Part shown: piece after piece, positions 11,286 through 22,562 of the stretch | Layout of the letters: every line of letters begins with the position of its first letter | How positions within the stretch are numbered: the stretch's first letter is position 1 | DNA from: Azorinus chamasolen | Taxonomy: Eukaryota; Mollusca; Bivalvia; Cardiida; Solecurtidae | Length of the DNA: 64,000 bases | NCBI GenBank assembly: GCA_963576725.1 | Contig: OY755239.1 | Coordinates: 58,683,453-58,747,452 of the forward strand | Direction: 5' to 3' | Notes under the pieces: generated by a model | What the model saw: the letters and a program-made list of their open reading frames with translations, nothing else | Told to the model about the DNA's origin: nothing | The model's database searches: none | Position numbers and translations under genes: made by a program

Positions 11286-13028
11286 CAACTTTTATGTTTA
11301 TTCATTGATCAATTCACGGAAAAGAATTAAATCCAACACAACTTATATGATATGAAAAGTAGGGGGGGGGGCAAATATGACATCAACAGCATTTAGAAGA
11401 ACGACATATGTGTTTATATATTGCTGTTTGAATGAGACCACTCAGAGTAAACTAATGGCGGTGGTATTTTCAAAGTATGATTTATTTGTAGGACAATTTC
11501 AAACGGCATATGGTAGACGAGACTTTATAAATTGAGTTATCCTGCAATTTAAATTGCAGACGCATGACTAAATTGACATTTTAAATCGTAATTAAGAGGC
11601 TATAATGTTGCTGTAGAGGTATTCAAGTGAACTTGACGTTTGGAACACTAAACTGAAACTAAACTGAAGCTGCTGTCACGGACTGATTGCAAAATGAATG
11701 TTATGTGTGAGTAATGAAATAAGTACTTCAATATGGGTTGCTTTGGTTTAGATAAATTTCCTTATTAGCATGTAGAGATATATTTGCATCATGTATTTGT
11801 AGAAACTTGTGAAATCATTATCCATCACAATCCAGAAAGTAATTATTTTGACTTACACCTCAAAAGAAAAAAACAGTAAGTGGTAACTTTCTAAACCAGT
11901 GTGCTAACGTTGTGTTTCAGCAATTCCATCTGAAATAGAGTAAAATTGCTTTCGACTGACCTTTTATACCTATTATATCTGATTCTATCATGTTCAGAAC
12001 AACCATTATAGTACGGACTGATACAAACTTACACCGGAAGACAAGGAGAGGACTGAGTAATCCAGATACTTTATTTGAAACGTTGGTTATTAGGTCTGCG
12101 CCTATAAAACAGCAGAATATCATATGACTTATTGCCTACATAATGACATTAACTTAATATTCTGGTTGCTCTGTTTGTAAGACATTCTTATCTTAATTAA
12201 TTTGTATCAAGTTTGTAAGATTGAAATATAATTGAATTGTCGCACTCTCAGCACCACTGTCTGGCCTTTCATTAGAACATAATTATTTGTATTTTAGATA
12301 TCGTAAAATTCACCGTATTTGCGAACTTGTGTCATAGAGACTATAATCTATTAAAGTGTGCAAACGAACACACTTCAACTCTATTAACCTTTTGGAATAA
12401 ACCCCGACGCAGGTGTTTTACTCTGGGTCCACAACAACGACAGTGTATCCTCCTACATATCTCACCTCTGTTCCCCAATGAACATCACAGTTACTTGAAG
12501 ATGTAAAATAAATATCGCGCGTCCAATATGTTGACATCATAGAATAAACTGTGAATAGTATAGTTCTAAACTCGAACCTATCGGACTTGGAGATCAAATT
12601 CAATTCGCATTATAAATAAAATTGAAAATGTATGGACATAGAGGTAGAAACACAGACAGTACAAATGCATACTGCTAAGAACAAATTAGAACGCTTGTGA
12701 ACACCTTGCAGACGTTGTAAAACTAACTCCAAATGATAGAGGTCGATATAATTGTGTTTGATAGAGCTGAGCGTGATGACAGTAAATATGCAAGAACAGC
12801 ACGATTGCTTTTAGCCGAGTTTCTATTATTTCTACTATACTGACAGAGCAAATGCTCGCAAAACACCTCACATTTTCACAGACAAGCTCAATGCATCGTT
12901 GCAATACAGTGGCCGATATCCATGAGAGATTTTCCAAAGCAACTGTACCAGTTGATATGCATTGCTACAAAGGACAGGAAACCCGCAAAAATTAATAATT
13001 CCGATTAGATTAAACGGTTTAGAATATA
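11286..13028. other. Long stretch with no feature seen
   Basis: About 1.7 kb without a convincing gene or a repeat shared in the window. There is a G10 run near 11363. The scattered 60-80 codon frames have no recognisable domain. Confidence 0.5.
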
Positions 13029-13141
13029 TCGACGGAGTGTCAGATAGCTTGAACCCTGATCATACGCAGATACACTGCCTCATCTGGATCCAAAATGTTT
13101 GGAAGTTCGACTTAGATTGTGGATAGCGGGCTAAGGGTTAA
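13029..13141 (+). mobile_element. Family B2 MITE, degraded
   Basis: CGACGGAGTGTCAGATAGC leader, core AACCCTGATCATACGC / CCTCATCTGGATCC at 13047-13101, tail GGATAGCGGGCTAAGGGTTAA. Confidence 0.65.
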
Positions 13142-13355
13142 TGGAATATTGTTTTGCAAATGGAAACTAAACTAACGGTTCATATAAATGCCAATCGTCT
13201 ATTTTATTTGATCTAATGTCGCTTTGTTACTTTGTTAGGAAATAACACGTCTAGGATATTAGGAATCATAAATATACGAGTATGTACGTAGCTACAGCAG
13301 CAACATAGCGATATTCTTTCACAAACATATAGTTCTAATTTTCATCACAGGGGCA

Positions 13356-13813
13356 TTAACCCGTTTTCCTATAAATACGCCTTCATATGCTTTTGCAAAC
13401 AGAGTAGACCCACATCAGAGGGCTAATATAGGAGCCGTATGCTCAAGGTCTGCTCTGTTTGCTTCTGATATAGTATAGTTATGAATATACAGTGTCTGCA
13501 ATGACCAATAGTTCTGCGTCCATTTGCTACTATATCAATTAATCTTATTAATCATTTCGCTGCCAAACTCTGTCATCTGCTAACTTTGTCGTCTGCTACA
13601 AATTTTCATTCTTTTGATTTTCTTCATTTTTGTTTCAAAAATATAGTAACAGTAACAAACAGTTTGGACATGATGAGACGCCGAGTTACTCGGCGTCTCA
13701 TCTGGATCCAAACTGTTTGCATAGGTAATCACAGATCCGGCATTGGCAGCGAAAGGGTTAATATTCAAAATGTCATTATGTCTTGCATGAATATTCATGG
13801 ATTAAAGGGTTAA
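13356..13813 (+). mobile_element. Family A MITE split by a family B insertion
   Basis: The 5' part starts TTAACCCGTTTTCC and contains the A hairpin at 13394-13462. The 3' part (TATTCAAAATGTCATTATG... to GGGTTAA) resumes after the B element at 13552-13757. The interruption shows the A copy is older than the B copy. Confidence 0.85.
13552..13757 (+). mobile_element. Family B MITE inserted at TTAA
   Basis: Ends TCATTTCGCTGCCAAACTCT and ATTGGCAGCGAAAGGG, flanked on both sides by TTAA (13548-13551 and 13758-13761). The hairpin pairs AGTTTGGACATGATGAGACG with CGTCTCATCTGGATCC around CCGAGTTACTCGG. TTAA duplication plus CCCTTT-type termini point to a piggyBac-like transposase acting in trans. Confidence 0.9.
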
Positions 13814-14460
13814 ACAAAATGGATTTGTAAGGAGAATATCCTACACACGAGTATATCCAGGCAAGCCAGTGCGTTTTTAGGTCAGAACATATTTACACAA
13901 ATTATAGAAATGCTCTTCTCGAGAATTGAGGAAGTGGTTTTGATCGTTGGTTTCTCTGTGATTTGATAGAGTTTTGTACGAAACATTCGGAGAAGCTATC
14001 TTCTACAGTTGTTACAAATAAAACAATATGATTATTTTTCAAAGGACGATGTAAAGTTAGGACAGCTCAACAGATTGCTACATACTAAATAACAAAATTC
14101 CTTTAACTACTTCAGGCGTAAATGAATACCATACAGCAACGAAATTATCGGAATGATGAATGTGTACGCTCGTAACATAAGCGTTCGACATGAGATATTT
14201 ATATAAATCTGTATGTGTTGTTTCTAAGACAGGAAAACGTTTTTCTTTTGAACGGTGTTTCTTTACATGTATAGGTGCTTGATGACATGTCGATTCTCTG
14301 GTCATATGTCCAAATAAATGATAGTACGTTTCTAAAACCGTGTTATAAATAACGTATGTCATAGCGAACGCATTGTATGCTACTTAACATGTACATATAT
14401 CTCTCTGTAAATCATATCTGTTCAAATTCTGATCCGGTGCAAACGTGACTACTTCCTGTT
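13814..14460. other. No feature seen
   Basis: No supported gene or repeat. Confidence 0.5.
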
Positions 14461-14520
14461 CAATCAGGCGTATGAAAAACCATTGATCACGTGTCAAGCA
14501 GCTTGGGTCCTGATGAGACG

Positions 14521-14892
14521 CAGGCGCGGATTTAGAGGGGAGCGGGAGCGTGTACGCCAGCCCCCTAAAATTGCCAAAACAATTTTTTAGGATGGTTTAT
14601 ATCTATATACTGTAAAACCTCTCTATAACGAACACTAAATTGTGTTAATTAGTTGGTATTTAGAGCAGGTGGCTGTTTAAAGCAAGGCGAAACAGAACGC
14701 TCCCATAGGAGCGTTCTGTTTTACTTTCACCTTGTTTTAAGCAGTCACCCGCCTTTAACACAGCTCCTTTTCAACATGTATTACAAAGACACTATTTATC
14801 TATGTCATCAAACATAACAATCTACGCCCCACCTCCTCCAGAAAAAATTCTACGCCCCCCCCCCCAATCTGAAATCCTGGATCCGCACCTGA
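14521..14892. mobile_element. hAT-like MITE
   Basis: Imperfect terminal repeats: CAGGCGCGGATTTAG on the left, and on the right the reverse complement of CAGGTGCGGATCCAGGATTT, the CAGG-type end common in hAT elements. GAGACGC / GAGATGC at the junctions may be a decayed target duplication. Contains poly-C tracts and a nested family C MITE. Confidence 0.65.
14608..14763. mobile_element. Family C MITE nested in the hAT-like MITE
   Basis: Left end TACTGTAAAACCTCTCTATA, hairpin 14665-14752 with tip GCTCCCATAGGAGC and arms AACAGAACG / CGTTCTGTTTTACTTTCACC. The right TIR is lost. This is the third level of nesting here. Confidence 0.8.
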
Positions 14893-14950
14893 GATGCCCG
14901 TTTACTCGACGTCAAATCTTGATCCAAGCTGTGTGGACACGGCTAGCATG

Positions 14951-15630
14951 AAAAGGGTTAATTGTCAGATGGTATGTTCTAATATATAAATATTTATATA
15001 AACATTTCTTACAATTTCAAGAGTGGAAAAGGTTATTGATACAAACTACCAAGACGTTTTCTCCAATAATGAATATATGCCGAAAACATAGTCAATGGAA
15101 ATCAGACAGTAGATGTCACACAATGCATGCATCGCTTATTCATAATGATTAAAAGCTATTCAGTACTTTTGTATTTTCTGGTACTTACTGATACGTTGTA
15201 TTATTCTAGTCGACTGGTCTTTATTTTAACTATTCATTTAATGCTATATACAGACGGAAATACCTTGGAACAGGGGATTGGTAAATCATATAAAAAGCCA
15301 TTTGTATGTCCTCCTCCAGGGGAACGGTAAATGTACTTAGCATTATTAATTATAGACATGTCCAATATTTTGATGTTTTCTGGCCTTTAAGTATACCTGA
15401 GGACATGCATTGAGCGTCAACATTATATTAACTTGTCAGAATCTCTGAATTTTATTATCACTGAACACATGCTTATGCCATTACATTGCCGTTTACCAGA
15501 CATAATAAAATAGTTTGATTTTGGCAAAAGAATAACTTTCATTGACTACGTATTTAGTCCTTTCGAATCTGAATTACGAGAAAGTGAACTAGACCATCAG
15601 TGTTTACAGAGCCCACTAATTATTAAATGC
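14951..15630. other. No feature seen
   Basis: Nothing recognisable. Confidence 0.5.
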
Positions 15631-15745
15631 TTAAACTTGCTAGAAGATTATAAATAACAGTGCAGATCCTGATCAGAGGGCCCATCTAGAAGCAGTCTGA
15701 TCTGGGTATACACTGTACATTTGTGTCCTGAGTTGAAAGGGTTAA
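15631..15745 (-). mobile_element. Family A-like hairpin (A-prime)
   Basis: Arms AACAGTGCAGATCCTGATCA and TGATCTGGGTATACACTGT (15655-15716) with tail GTTGAAAGGGTTAA. The outer stem word CAGTGCAGATCC is shared with 51405-51480 instead of the standard A arm. Confidence 0.65.
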
Positions 15746-16000
15746 TTCGAAAACGCCTGCCTTTATCCTAACCGTATAGTAACCTTCTTCGTATAAATAT
15801 TATATTAACACAAGATTGTTCTACATTGGTAGAAATAGAGTCTACCTTGTCTTATAAATATAAAGAGCATATAATTATAATTGTAATTCTGCGGTCCTAT
15901 TAGTGAATATGCTCCAATCTGTCCGCCGGCGCAGGCGATGACCTTCCCTGCATTCCGAAACCATACGGTGGCTTTACCCATGCAATATCGGTATGACTGA

Positions 16001-16242
16001 TATATACATATAAATGCTTTTTCACTAATTTGCAAACACAGTAGACTGAGATCAGACGGCTCATATAGGAGCCGTCCGGTCAGGGTCTGCTCTGTTTGCT
16101 AATGGAAATAGATACATCTATTTCTGTACTTTCTAAAATGGCTACAATGTTCTACCTTCCATATTTAACTATAGCTATTTTGTCCATAAATGTTAAGTAG
16201 ATATTGAAATTTGGAATAAACATAGAACAGGAAAAGAGTTAA
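16001..16242 (+). mobile_element. Family A MITE
   Basis: Hairpin 16030-16099 (TGCAAACACAGTAGACTGAG ... CAGGGTCTGCTCTGTTTGC, tip GGCTCATATAGGAGCC), then the long family tail to GGAAAAGAGTTAA. The 5' TTAA was not found. Confidence 0.75.
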
Positions 16243-16266
16243 CCAATAGAATTTGGTGTCACTAAA

Positions 16267-16350
16267 AGCAGGTGGGTGCTTAATATAGGACGAAATCAAT
16301 GCCGAAACATCCTATAGGAACGTTCTTTGTAACGTTCGTCCCATATAATA
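16267..16350. mobile_element. Family C hairpin, degraded
   Basis: AGCAGGTGGGTGCTTAATAT, tip ATCCTATAGGAACG and second arm GTTCGTCCCATAT. No TIR is retained. Confidence 0.55.
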
Positions 16351-16592
16351 TAATATAATAAACAACATTAGGCGGATAAGTGACGGATGTCGTGCATAGT
16401 ATCGAATCTAACAAACGGCAGATTAACGGCGAAGTGCTAAAATGACAGATCTCTAAATACAAAATCAACATAATATTTTCATTTTATTTTCTTCATATTC
16501 GCATACACTAAATAGTGATTACAATTTTACAAACTATTGCATGCAACATCTTAACCAAGAGTCATTCTTTGAAAGCGTTTATTAAAAAAATG

Positions 16593-16880
16593 TGATACAG
16601 GTATTTTTAATATGTATGAATATAATTATTGAATAATGGTTGGTTTTGTACGCATAATTCGACAGTGTACTGGTTATGTGTGAGGGTTCCGTTCAGAGAA
16701 GATATTTGTATCCCTTTACCATTGTTCTAAGTATTTTTGTCATGATACAGGTATTTTGAATATGTATGAATACGTTTACAAATGGTTGGTTTTGTACGCA
16801 TAATTCGACAATGTACTGGTTATATGTGAGGGTTCTGGTTCAGAGAAGGTATTTGTATTCCTTTGCGATTGTTCTCAATA
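16593..16880 (+). repeat. Tandem duplication of about 150 bp
   Basis: Two units start GATACAGGTATTTT (16593 and 16744) and share TGGTTGGTTTTGTACGCATA and AGAGAAGRTATTTGTAT. A diverged third copy without the start lies at 17820-17925 (TCGTTTTGTACGTATGATTC). Confidence 0.85.
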
Positions 16881-17303
16881 ATACATTATATATCGCTTGA
16901 TAACATGATTAGTTCCGAGTGCAAATTACAATAAAGAATACATTTTGTGTAGATTTTACAACGCCTCACAACTAAAATCAACATACAAGACACGTGAATA
17001 ACATATACTATTAAAACGATTGTACATATAGGAGTATTCATGTTTTACCATTGTCTACTGCATGCATTTTGTATTATACCGAGTTTATTCTCTAAACTGA
17101 TATAATGTCAGTAGTTTTATTTAACTCTTACCCCACTAGGAAAAGACTCATCAGATTTGGATATTCCATCAAACGTGTCGACTGGATGTCCGCAGTTCGC
17201 ATCCTTGTGAGAGCCGGAGTCTCATTGAATCCAAGCCGTTCGCGAATGCCTGTCGAGTCACGACAAGAGGGATACTGGTAAAGAGTAATCACATTTCAAT
17301 GAA
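16881..17303. other. Mostly featureless
   Basis: A weak B2-like stretch at 17150-17260 (GGATGTCCGCAGTTCGCATC, TCTCATTGAATCCAAGCCG) may be a MITE remnant. Confidence 0.35.
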
Positions 17304-17510
17304 TACAGTAAAACCCCTCTAATGCGACCACCTAAAATGGGTATAATTTTGAGCGGTAGAGGCAAGTGGTAGCTTAACGCAGGACAAATGTAATGCAGAA
17401 CTCCTTGAGGAGCTTTCTGCATTACTTTTGTCCTGCATTAAGCAACCACCTGCTTATAAAGACACTTGTGTTTAATCATTAAGTGGTCGCATTATAGGGG
17501 TTTTAATGTA
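17304..17510. mobile_element. Complete family C MITE
   Basis: TIRs TACAGTAAAACCCCTCTAAT and ATAGGGGTTTTAATGTA, each adjoining GCGACCAC or its complement. The hairpin at 17362-17453 pairs AGGACAAATGTAATGCAG with CTGCATTACTTTTGTCCT around CTCCTTGAGGAG. Confidence 0.9.
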
Positions 17511-18050
17511 TTAATAATCCATAAACCAGCAAACGCAGCAAATGATAGGGGGAACTTCGAATCAGTGTAATTCTGACTACTTCCGGCGACTTGATCAAAC
17601 CTTTGGCCAGCTTTTGACCGGGTGTCAAACAGCTTCTCATATAGATCCATGTTGTCAGGTAGCAGTTAGCGGACATAGAGTCAAACGGACTCTCACAGGA
17701 GAACTTTCGAAGGATCACCCATTTTCAGAATATTTGTTGCTTATCAAACAATGCATGCAACACGCCTAATACGCATACAACAACTTAACAAAGAAATACG
17801 CTGAAATATCGAAACGTGATTTGCATGTTTTGAATAAGCTTGAAAACTCGTTTTGTACGTATGATTCGACTTATACTGGTCATGTGCTAGGGTTTTGTTC
17901 GGAGTAGGTGTTCGTATGCCAGTGCAATTCGATTAAATATAATATGGGCCTACTGCAATATCGCAGTAAGACCGTATGTCCTAGAGATAATCGCATACAC
18001 TAATACACTATTCAGACGCCTTTTTGATAGCTTGCTTAACAGGATATGTA
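17511..18050. other. MITE-like debris and a third copy of the 16593 repeat
   Basis: 17590-17640 has the B2 leader words TTGATCAAACCTTTGGCC and GACCGGGTGTCAAACAGC without the core hairpin. 17820-17925 is a diverged copy of the unit duplicated at 16593-16880. The 75-codon frame at 17542 arises from these repeats. Confidence 0.5.
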
Positions 18051-18054
18051 CTTT

Positions 18055-18248
18055 TCAACCCTTTACTCCATAAATACGTCTTTGCAAAGAAAGTATACCC
18101 AGAACGGTCCGATATGTTAGCTCATGGTATGATATAGACCTATTTCTATACTTCGTGCAATGGCAAAAAATGTCTGTGTTTATAATGTCATTACAATAAT
18201 TCAACTCGTTTATAGTCTTGATGTCATTATTCATGGAATAAAGGGTTA
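18055..18248 (+). mobile_element. Family A MITE, hairpin largely lost
   Basis: CAACCCTTTACTCCATAAAT start and TCATGGAATAAAGGGTTAA end are clear. Between them only TTTGCAAAGAAAGTATACCC of the first arm remains. Confidence 0.7.
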
Positions 18249-18344
18249 AATAGACTTACCTTCTAGACATACCTTACCATTCTAGACCCATTTCCTCGTA
18301 ACACTAAACAGTAACCTAAAAGTGGAAAACAGTCATACAGGGAG

Positions 18345-18675
18345 CTTCACACACAAAAGGACACGACACCAAAATATCATCAAACATGGAACAGCACAAT
18401 TTCAAAACCAAACGTGACGAAACGCACAAAAAGACATAAAACGTTTACCACAAAAAAGTGGACCATAGGGTTAAAACGGGAGTATCGCATTTGAACAACA
18501 AGTAGCCAAAAAGACTACTGAGGGCTCAAACCAGGTGTGTGAGTACCCACCATCACGTTTATCCAACCTTCACCTAAGTCAAACTGTAGTGTTAACCCCC
18601 CCACCCCCCCCCCCTCCCCCTCCAGACAACTCCACAAGACGTAACGATGTCAAGACCAAATAATATTCAAATAAC
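18345..18675 (-). repeat. Dispersed repeat I, inverted copy
   Basis: Reverse complement of 10945-11285: CACACAAAAGGACACGACAC at one end and ACGATGTCAAGACC at the other. Contains a poly-C patch at 18596-18622. Confidence 0.7.
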
Positions 18676-18832
18676 ATGTAAACTGTAAAACAGGTGACGT
18701 TATAAACTTAAGTGACGTAGTACGCACCAACCATTTCTACACCGACATTTTAAACTCAAACGAAATGCTGTTACTCAATGAACACGTATATTAAGTAATA
18801 TCTATTGACTCAATATTTTGAGAATACGTCAG

Positions 18833-18930
18833 TAACCTTTTACTCCATATTTACGCTTTTTAACGCTTTTGCAAAGTAGGCCCATATCAAGCGTCTGTCT
18901 GAGTCTGGTCCGTTTGCAACTGGTATAATA
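18833..18930 (+). mobile_element. Family A fragment
   Basis: TAACCTTTTACTCCATATTT leader and a collapsed hairpin (GCAAAGTAGGCCCATATCAA, CGTCTGTCTGAGTCTGG, CCGTTTGC). Confidence 0.6.
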
Positions 18931-19409
18931 CAAATTTGATTCTATAGTGTTTTGTTCGATTTAAATCCTTTCTAGTTCACATGCTATTATAAACAATCGT
19001 CTAATTATATATCCATACATACAGTATTTCTTACATGACTAATCACGGAGTTACCGGTTATTTTAGTTGCACTATGCTCTAAGGATTAACATATCACAAC
19101 GACTATTCTTTCCAAGCAATTTCAGTGAGTGAGTTTGGTTTAACGGCACAACGACACAAAGAGGTCATATAGCGCCGAGTAATTTCAGTTGAATCATTTC
19201 TATAACAAAAACCGAAAGGGGGCTTCTTATTTGTTATTAACCTTTTTGCTCCCACGATCCCATATATGGGACGTATGCAAACAGCGTCTGATCAGAGCCT
19301 ACACTGTTAGCTGATAAGAAATTCAATATAAATCAAAACAAAAATGAAAATTAAGACCAGACATCCCTTAGATAAAAGATAGACCAATCCAATATAACAT
19401 ATATTACCC

Positions 19410-19815
19410 AATAGTCATGTACAGTGGTAACTAAGCTAAGGATAGGAATGGCTTTCAGCCAACCTATTAAGCTAACAGTTGACCCAGTAGTCATGTACAG
19501 TGGCAACTGAGTTCAGGATAGGAATGGCTTTCAGCCAACCTATCAAGCTAACAGTTGCCCCAATAGTCATATAAATGGAATGATTTTCAGTCAGCCCATT
19601 TATTCTAATTTATGATATTGATGAGCATGGCTTTCAGTCAACTTGTCTGTATCAAGTTTGTTAATATAGATTATTCTAATTTGTGAAATTGATGAGCATG
19701 GCTTTCAGTCAACTTGTCTGTATCAGGTTTTGTTAATACAGATTGTTCTAATTTGTGATATTGATGAGCATGGCTTTCAGTCAACTTGTCTGTATCAAGT
19801 TTGTTAATACAGTTT
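19410..19815 (+). repeat. Two related minisatellite arrays
   Basis: About two 78 bp units (GATAGGAATGGCTTTCAGCC, CTAACAGTTG) are followed by three units of about 71 bp (TTGATGAGCATGGCTTTCAG, TCAACTTGTCTGTATCA). Both share ATGGCTTTCAGYCAAC, so one probably evolved from the other. Confidence 0.85.
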
Positions 19816-19989
19816 ATGCTATTTCTTGCGGATAGTGATTTTATATCTATTGTATATCTTTTGCTTATCTTTCACTGACCGGGTGGAAAATCCTGTAGTT
19901 CCTTCCGGCTAGCGATTTCATATATATTGTACATCTTTCATTGTCTGGATAGATAATCATGCGGATGGTTCCGGTTAGTGATTTTATCC

Positions 19990-20070
19990 ATGTGAAGCGC
20001 TTTTGAACGCACATACCCAGTGTGAAAAGAGCGCTATATAAATGTGGTATAATAATAATAATAATAATAA
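19990..20070 (+). repeat. LINE/SINE-type 3' tail
   Basis: GTGAAGCGCTTTTGAACGCA, then GAGCGCTATATAAATGTGG, then (TAA)n. The same block recurs at 52587-52671. GCGCTATATAA followed by a short-unit tail is typical of L2/CR1-like LINE ends and SINEs that borrow them; the family is not determined. Confidence 0.65.
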
Positions 20071-20239
20071 ACATGAAAGAATCCACCGGGAGCAAATGGG
20101 TTAAGACAGGTTACAGATTAATGCAGTACGGCAGTTATCATTTCATCAAGGAAACTGCTTTACCTAAAGTCCGCTATCTTTATTACTGAAGCAGTCGATG
20201 AATAGAGAGTTTTATTGTAGTATAGTGTTAGCATACACG

Positions 20240-20472
20240 TTAACCCTTTCCTTCATAAATACGCCTTTTAGCTACGCCTCTGTAAAAGTCACTTTATGAA
20301 ACCATTGTGATAAATAGAGCATTTGCTCCTATAGGAGCAAATGCTCTTTTTATCACAATGGTTTCAAACTACAAAATTCTAAAAGTTTCCTATTTCTCTA
20401 GTTAAAGCTCCTTTTCGGTAGATTTATTCAAAGATGTTGGATCTAAAAGTAGCCTTTGGAGGAAATGGTTAA
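20240..20472 (+). mobile_element. Complete family D MITE
   Basis: TTAACCCTTTCCTTCATAAA start and GGAAATGGTTAA end. Hairpin 20298-20365: GAAACCATTGTGATAAATAG with its complement, exact tip CTCCTATAGGAG at 20326-20337. Confidence 0.9.
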
Positions 20473-20998
20473 TCCATTTGTATCTAATTAATGTCCTCAA
20501 GACGAGACAATAGTAAACAGTGAGAGTAAATCCAGACAAAAGACCCCTTAATCCACTGAATATTAAATTGGTTCATAAAACATATTTTGGCGAATTTACG
20601 CAGAACAATGATTGCAATGGTTACAAACATATGTAGTAAACCAAACCAGATGGGGGTTTGTGTCCGATTCGTGAGACTAGATATCACTGTAAAAGACAAT
20701 GTATGCGTAGAAAGGACATGGCTGTCTGTCGGGTTGCACGCATCTATGTAACAAATAACCATATTCACATTTAAAACTAATTCTTGAGATACCAGTCGGT
20801 CTACACAACTGTGCATTACAAATAACTGTTATCAATGCTGTAATGTTTAAGAAATGCATTGGAAGTCGGGTTGTCTGGGAGATAAGTAAATGATGCAAAA
20901 TCCATGGTTTCAGGTTCCAAAACACATAGACTATTTTGACAAATACGGTAGATTCCCTCTAAACCGGAACTTTATGACATAACAATTTAGGACTTTTA
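20473..20998. other. No feature seen
   Basis: Two overlapping minus-strand frames (about 82 and 110 codons) lack any recognisable domain or conserved neighbour, so they are not called. Confidence 0.45.
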
Positions 20999-21082
20999 GG
21001 CAGGTGGCTGCTTAATACAGGGTGAAAGTCACACAGAAAGCTCCTTCTGAAGCTTTATGCAATATTTTAACCTGCATTAAGC
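20999..21082. mobile_element. Family C hairpin, partial
   Basis: GGCAGGTGGCTGCTTAATAC, tip AAAGCTCCTTCTGAAGCTTT, and a decayed second arm CCTGCATTAAGCTGC. Confidence 0.6.
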
Positions 21083-21131
21083 TGCAAACTGTCTGAAATA
21101 CCGGTTTTGATACTTATTGTTGAGGTCCAAT

Positions 21132-21207
21132 TTAACCCTTTCCCTCATACAAACGTGTTTTCACGCATCTGCAAACAGAGTAGACCCAGCTCAGACGGCT
21201 CCTAGAG
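21132..21207 (+). mobile_element. Family A 5' half
   Basis: TTAACCCTTTCCCTCATACA through GGCTCCTAGAG. The copy breaks at the hairpin tip and continues into repeat L. Confidence 0.7.
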
Positions 21208-21890
21208 AAGGGTTTGGTGGAGAAATAAAAGAGTTATCCTTGAAAAGGTTTCAATTTACGCATCGTATCTGGACGTCTGTGTACAATGAGTCACTCACGT
21301 AGACATTTGTTTGCTTAAACGAAATATATAGAACTGATTCTACAGTTTTTATCATGGTCAGCAATTTTCATTGTTTACATGCCATTATAAAAAATGCATC
21401 TAGTTTTGTTTTCTTAAGAATCCATTATTTCTTAAATATAAAGTTTTAAGTAAAAACCTAAAAATCTATATTCAGGAACCGAGTTTACCTACATTACCCA
21501 GAGCAACAGATAAAGGTGTGTACTCAAAGTCATTTCCCTGTGTTGTGACGGTTCTAAAGAGTAGTCACAACATAGGGTTTTGTGGAGAAATAAATAAGTT
21601 ATTCTTGGAACTGTGTTTTAACCCTTTCACCGCCGATGTCGCATAAATGCACCACGACAAATAGTGCAGTCCTAGATCAGACGCCGTCTTTTCAAGGCGC
21701 CGTCTGATCAGGGACTTCACTCTTTGTCTCAAACTCTTCTTCTATATCTGCGCTTTATTCCTTTGAAATTTGCATTTATTTATCTCATTTCCTTATTTTA
21801 CCAAATGACTTAACACAAATTGCATTGCAGACGACAATAAGAAATTTGGCGCCGAAACGGTTAATTTACACATCATATCCGGACCTCTGG
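21206..21890 (+). repeat. Repeat L, two copies
   Basis: GGGTTTGGTGGAGAAATAAA at about 21209 and ACATAGGGTTTTGTGGAGAA at about 21570. The second copy is interrupted by the family E MITE at 21618-21864 and resumes TTTACACATCATATCCGGAC. Inverted relative at 44020-44140. The ACATAGGG and TCTAAAGAGT words are shared with family F. Confidence 0.65.
21618..21864 (+). mobile_element. TTAA-type MITE, family E, with TTAA duplication
   Basis: TTAACCCTTTCACCGCCGAT and TTTGGCGCCGAAACGGTTAA bound the element, which interrupts repeat L exactly at TTAA. The hairpin at 21664-21720 pairs TCCTAGATCAGACGCCG with CCGTCTGATCAGGGA. Confidence 0.85.
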
Positions 21891-22562
21891 ACTCCTTCCA
21901 ATTAGATCAAACACTATTGTGAAACTATTGGCGGTATCTCATTTGGACATAACCTGTTTAAAACTCCGAAGTTGCGAATAGCGGAATAAGATGAGCAACG
22001 CGACAGAAAAAATGTTTTGATATGTTTTACAAGTAGTTTAGTGTCAATACATTACTTCCTTATGTGTACCTTCATATGAAAAAGTCAAAAGTATATGCTT
22101 GTAGTCTGTGAACATTTAAATAATTTATTTTCGTCATCTACTAAATGGTCTAACCAACCAAACCTTTGCCTGTTTCAATTTATTAATTCTTCGTCAATTA
22201 GTAACTTTACAAGAGTGTGTCTGATTAATAAGAATCCTGGCTAATTCCTGTACATCTCGTCTGAATATCTAAATGTTCGACAGCACTGCACTGCCCGCTT
22301 CAGTCTCCCAAAGACAATTCTTATCAACGATAGATTGTCGTGACTTGTTACATGCAGAGCCACTAGAGCTGCCAAATTCGTTTTCGTGGGATCTGATGAG
22401 TCTTTAATTTATCCTTATCTAGATCCAAACTGCAGATGTTGTATTACAAAAGCTTAACTACATACTGAATATACAACTTAGCCAGTCTTGCCATACTCTT
22501 GCGTAAGTTATGGCATCACGTCATGCCTTTTGTTTTTAATGTGTTTATTTTCCAAATTGGTT
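21891..22562. other. No feature seen
   Basis: No gene-like frame or shared repeat recognised. Confidence 0.5.

Larger units (their letters stand above)
14461..14950 (+). mobile_element. Family B2 MITE interrupted by an insertion
   Basis: The left half (GTGTCAAGCAGCTTGGGTCC then TGATGAGACG) and right half (GTTTACTCGACGTC ... TTGATCCAAGCTGTGTGG) reconstitute a B2 hairpin once 14521-14892 is removed. Confidence 0.75.
19237..20104. mobile_element. TTAA-bounded element carrying minisatellites
   Basis: Left end TTAACCTTTTTGCTCCCACG and right end GGAGCAAATGGGTTAA form short inverted termini beside TTAA, as in the smaller TTAA MITEs, but the body is 868 bp. It holds two tandem arrays (19410-19815) and a (TAA)n-tailed segment (19990-20070). 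No transposase frame is present. Confidence 0.6.

Noticed and set aside
20484..20925. Overlapping minus frames of 110 and 82 codons
   Set aside because: Overlapping in different frames, no domain, no splice-site context, composition like the surrounding non-coding DNA.
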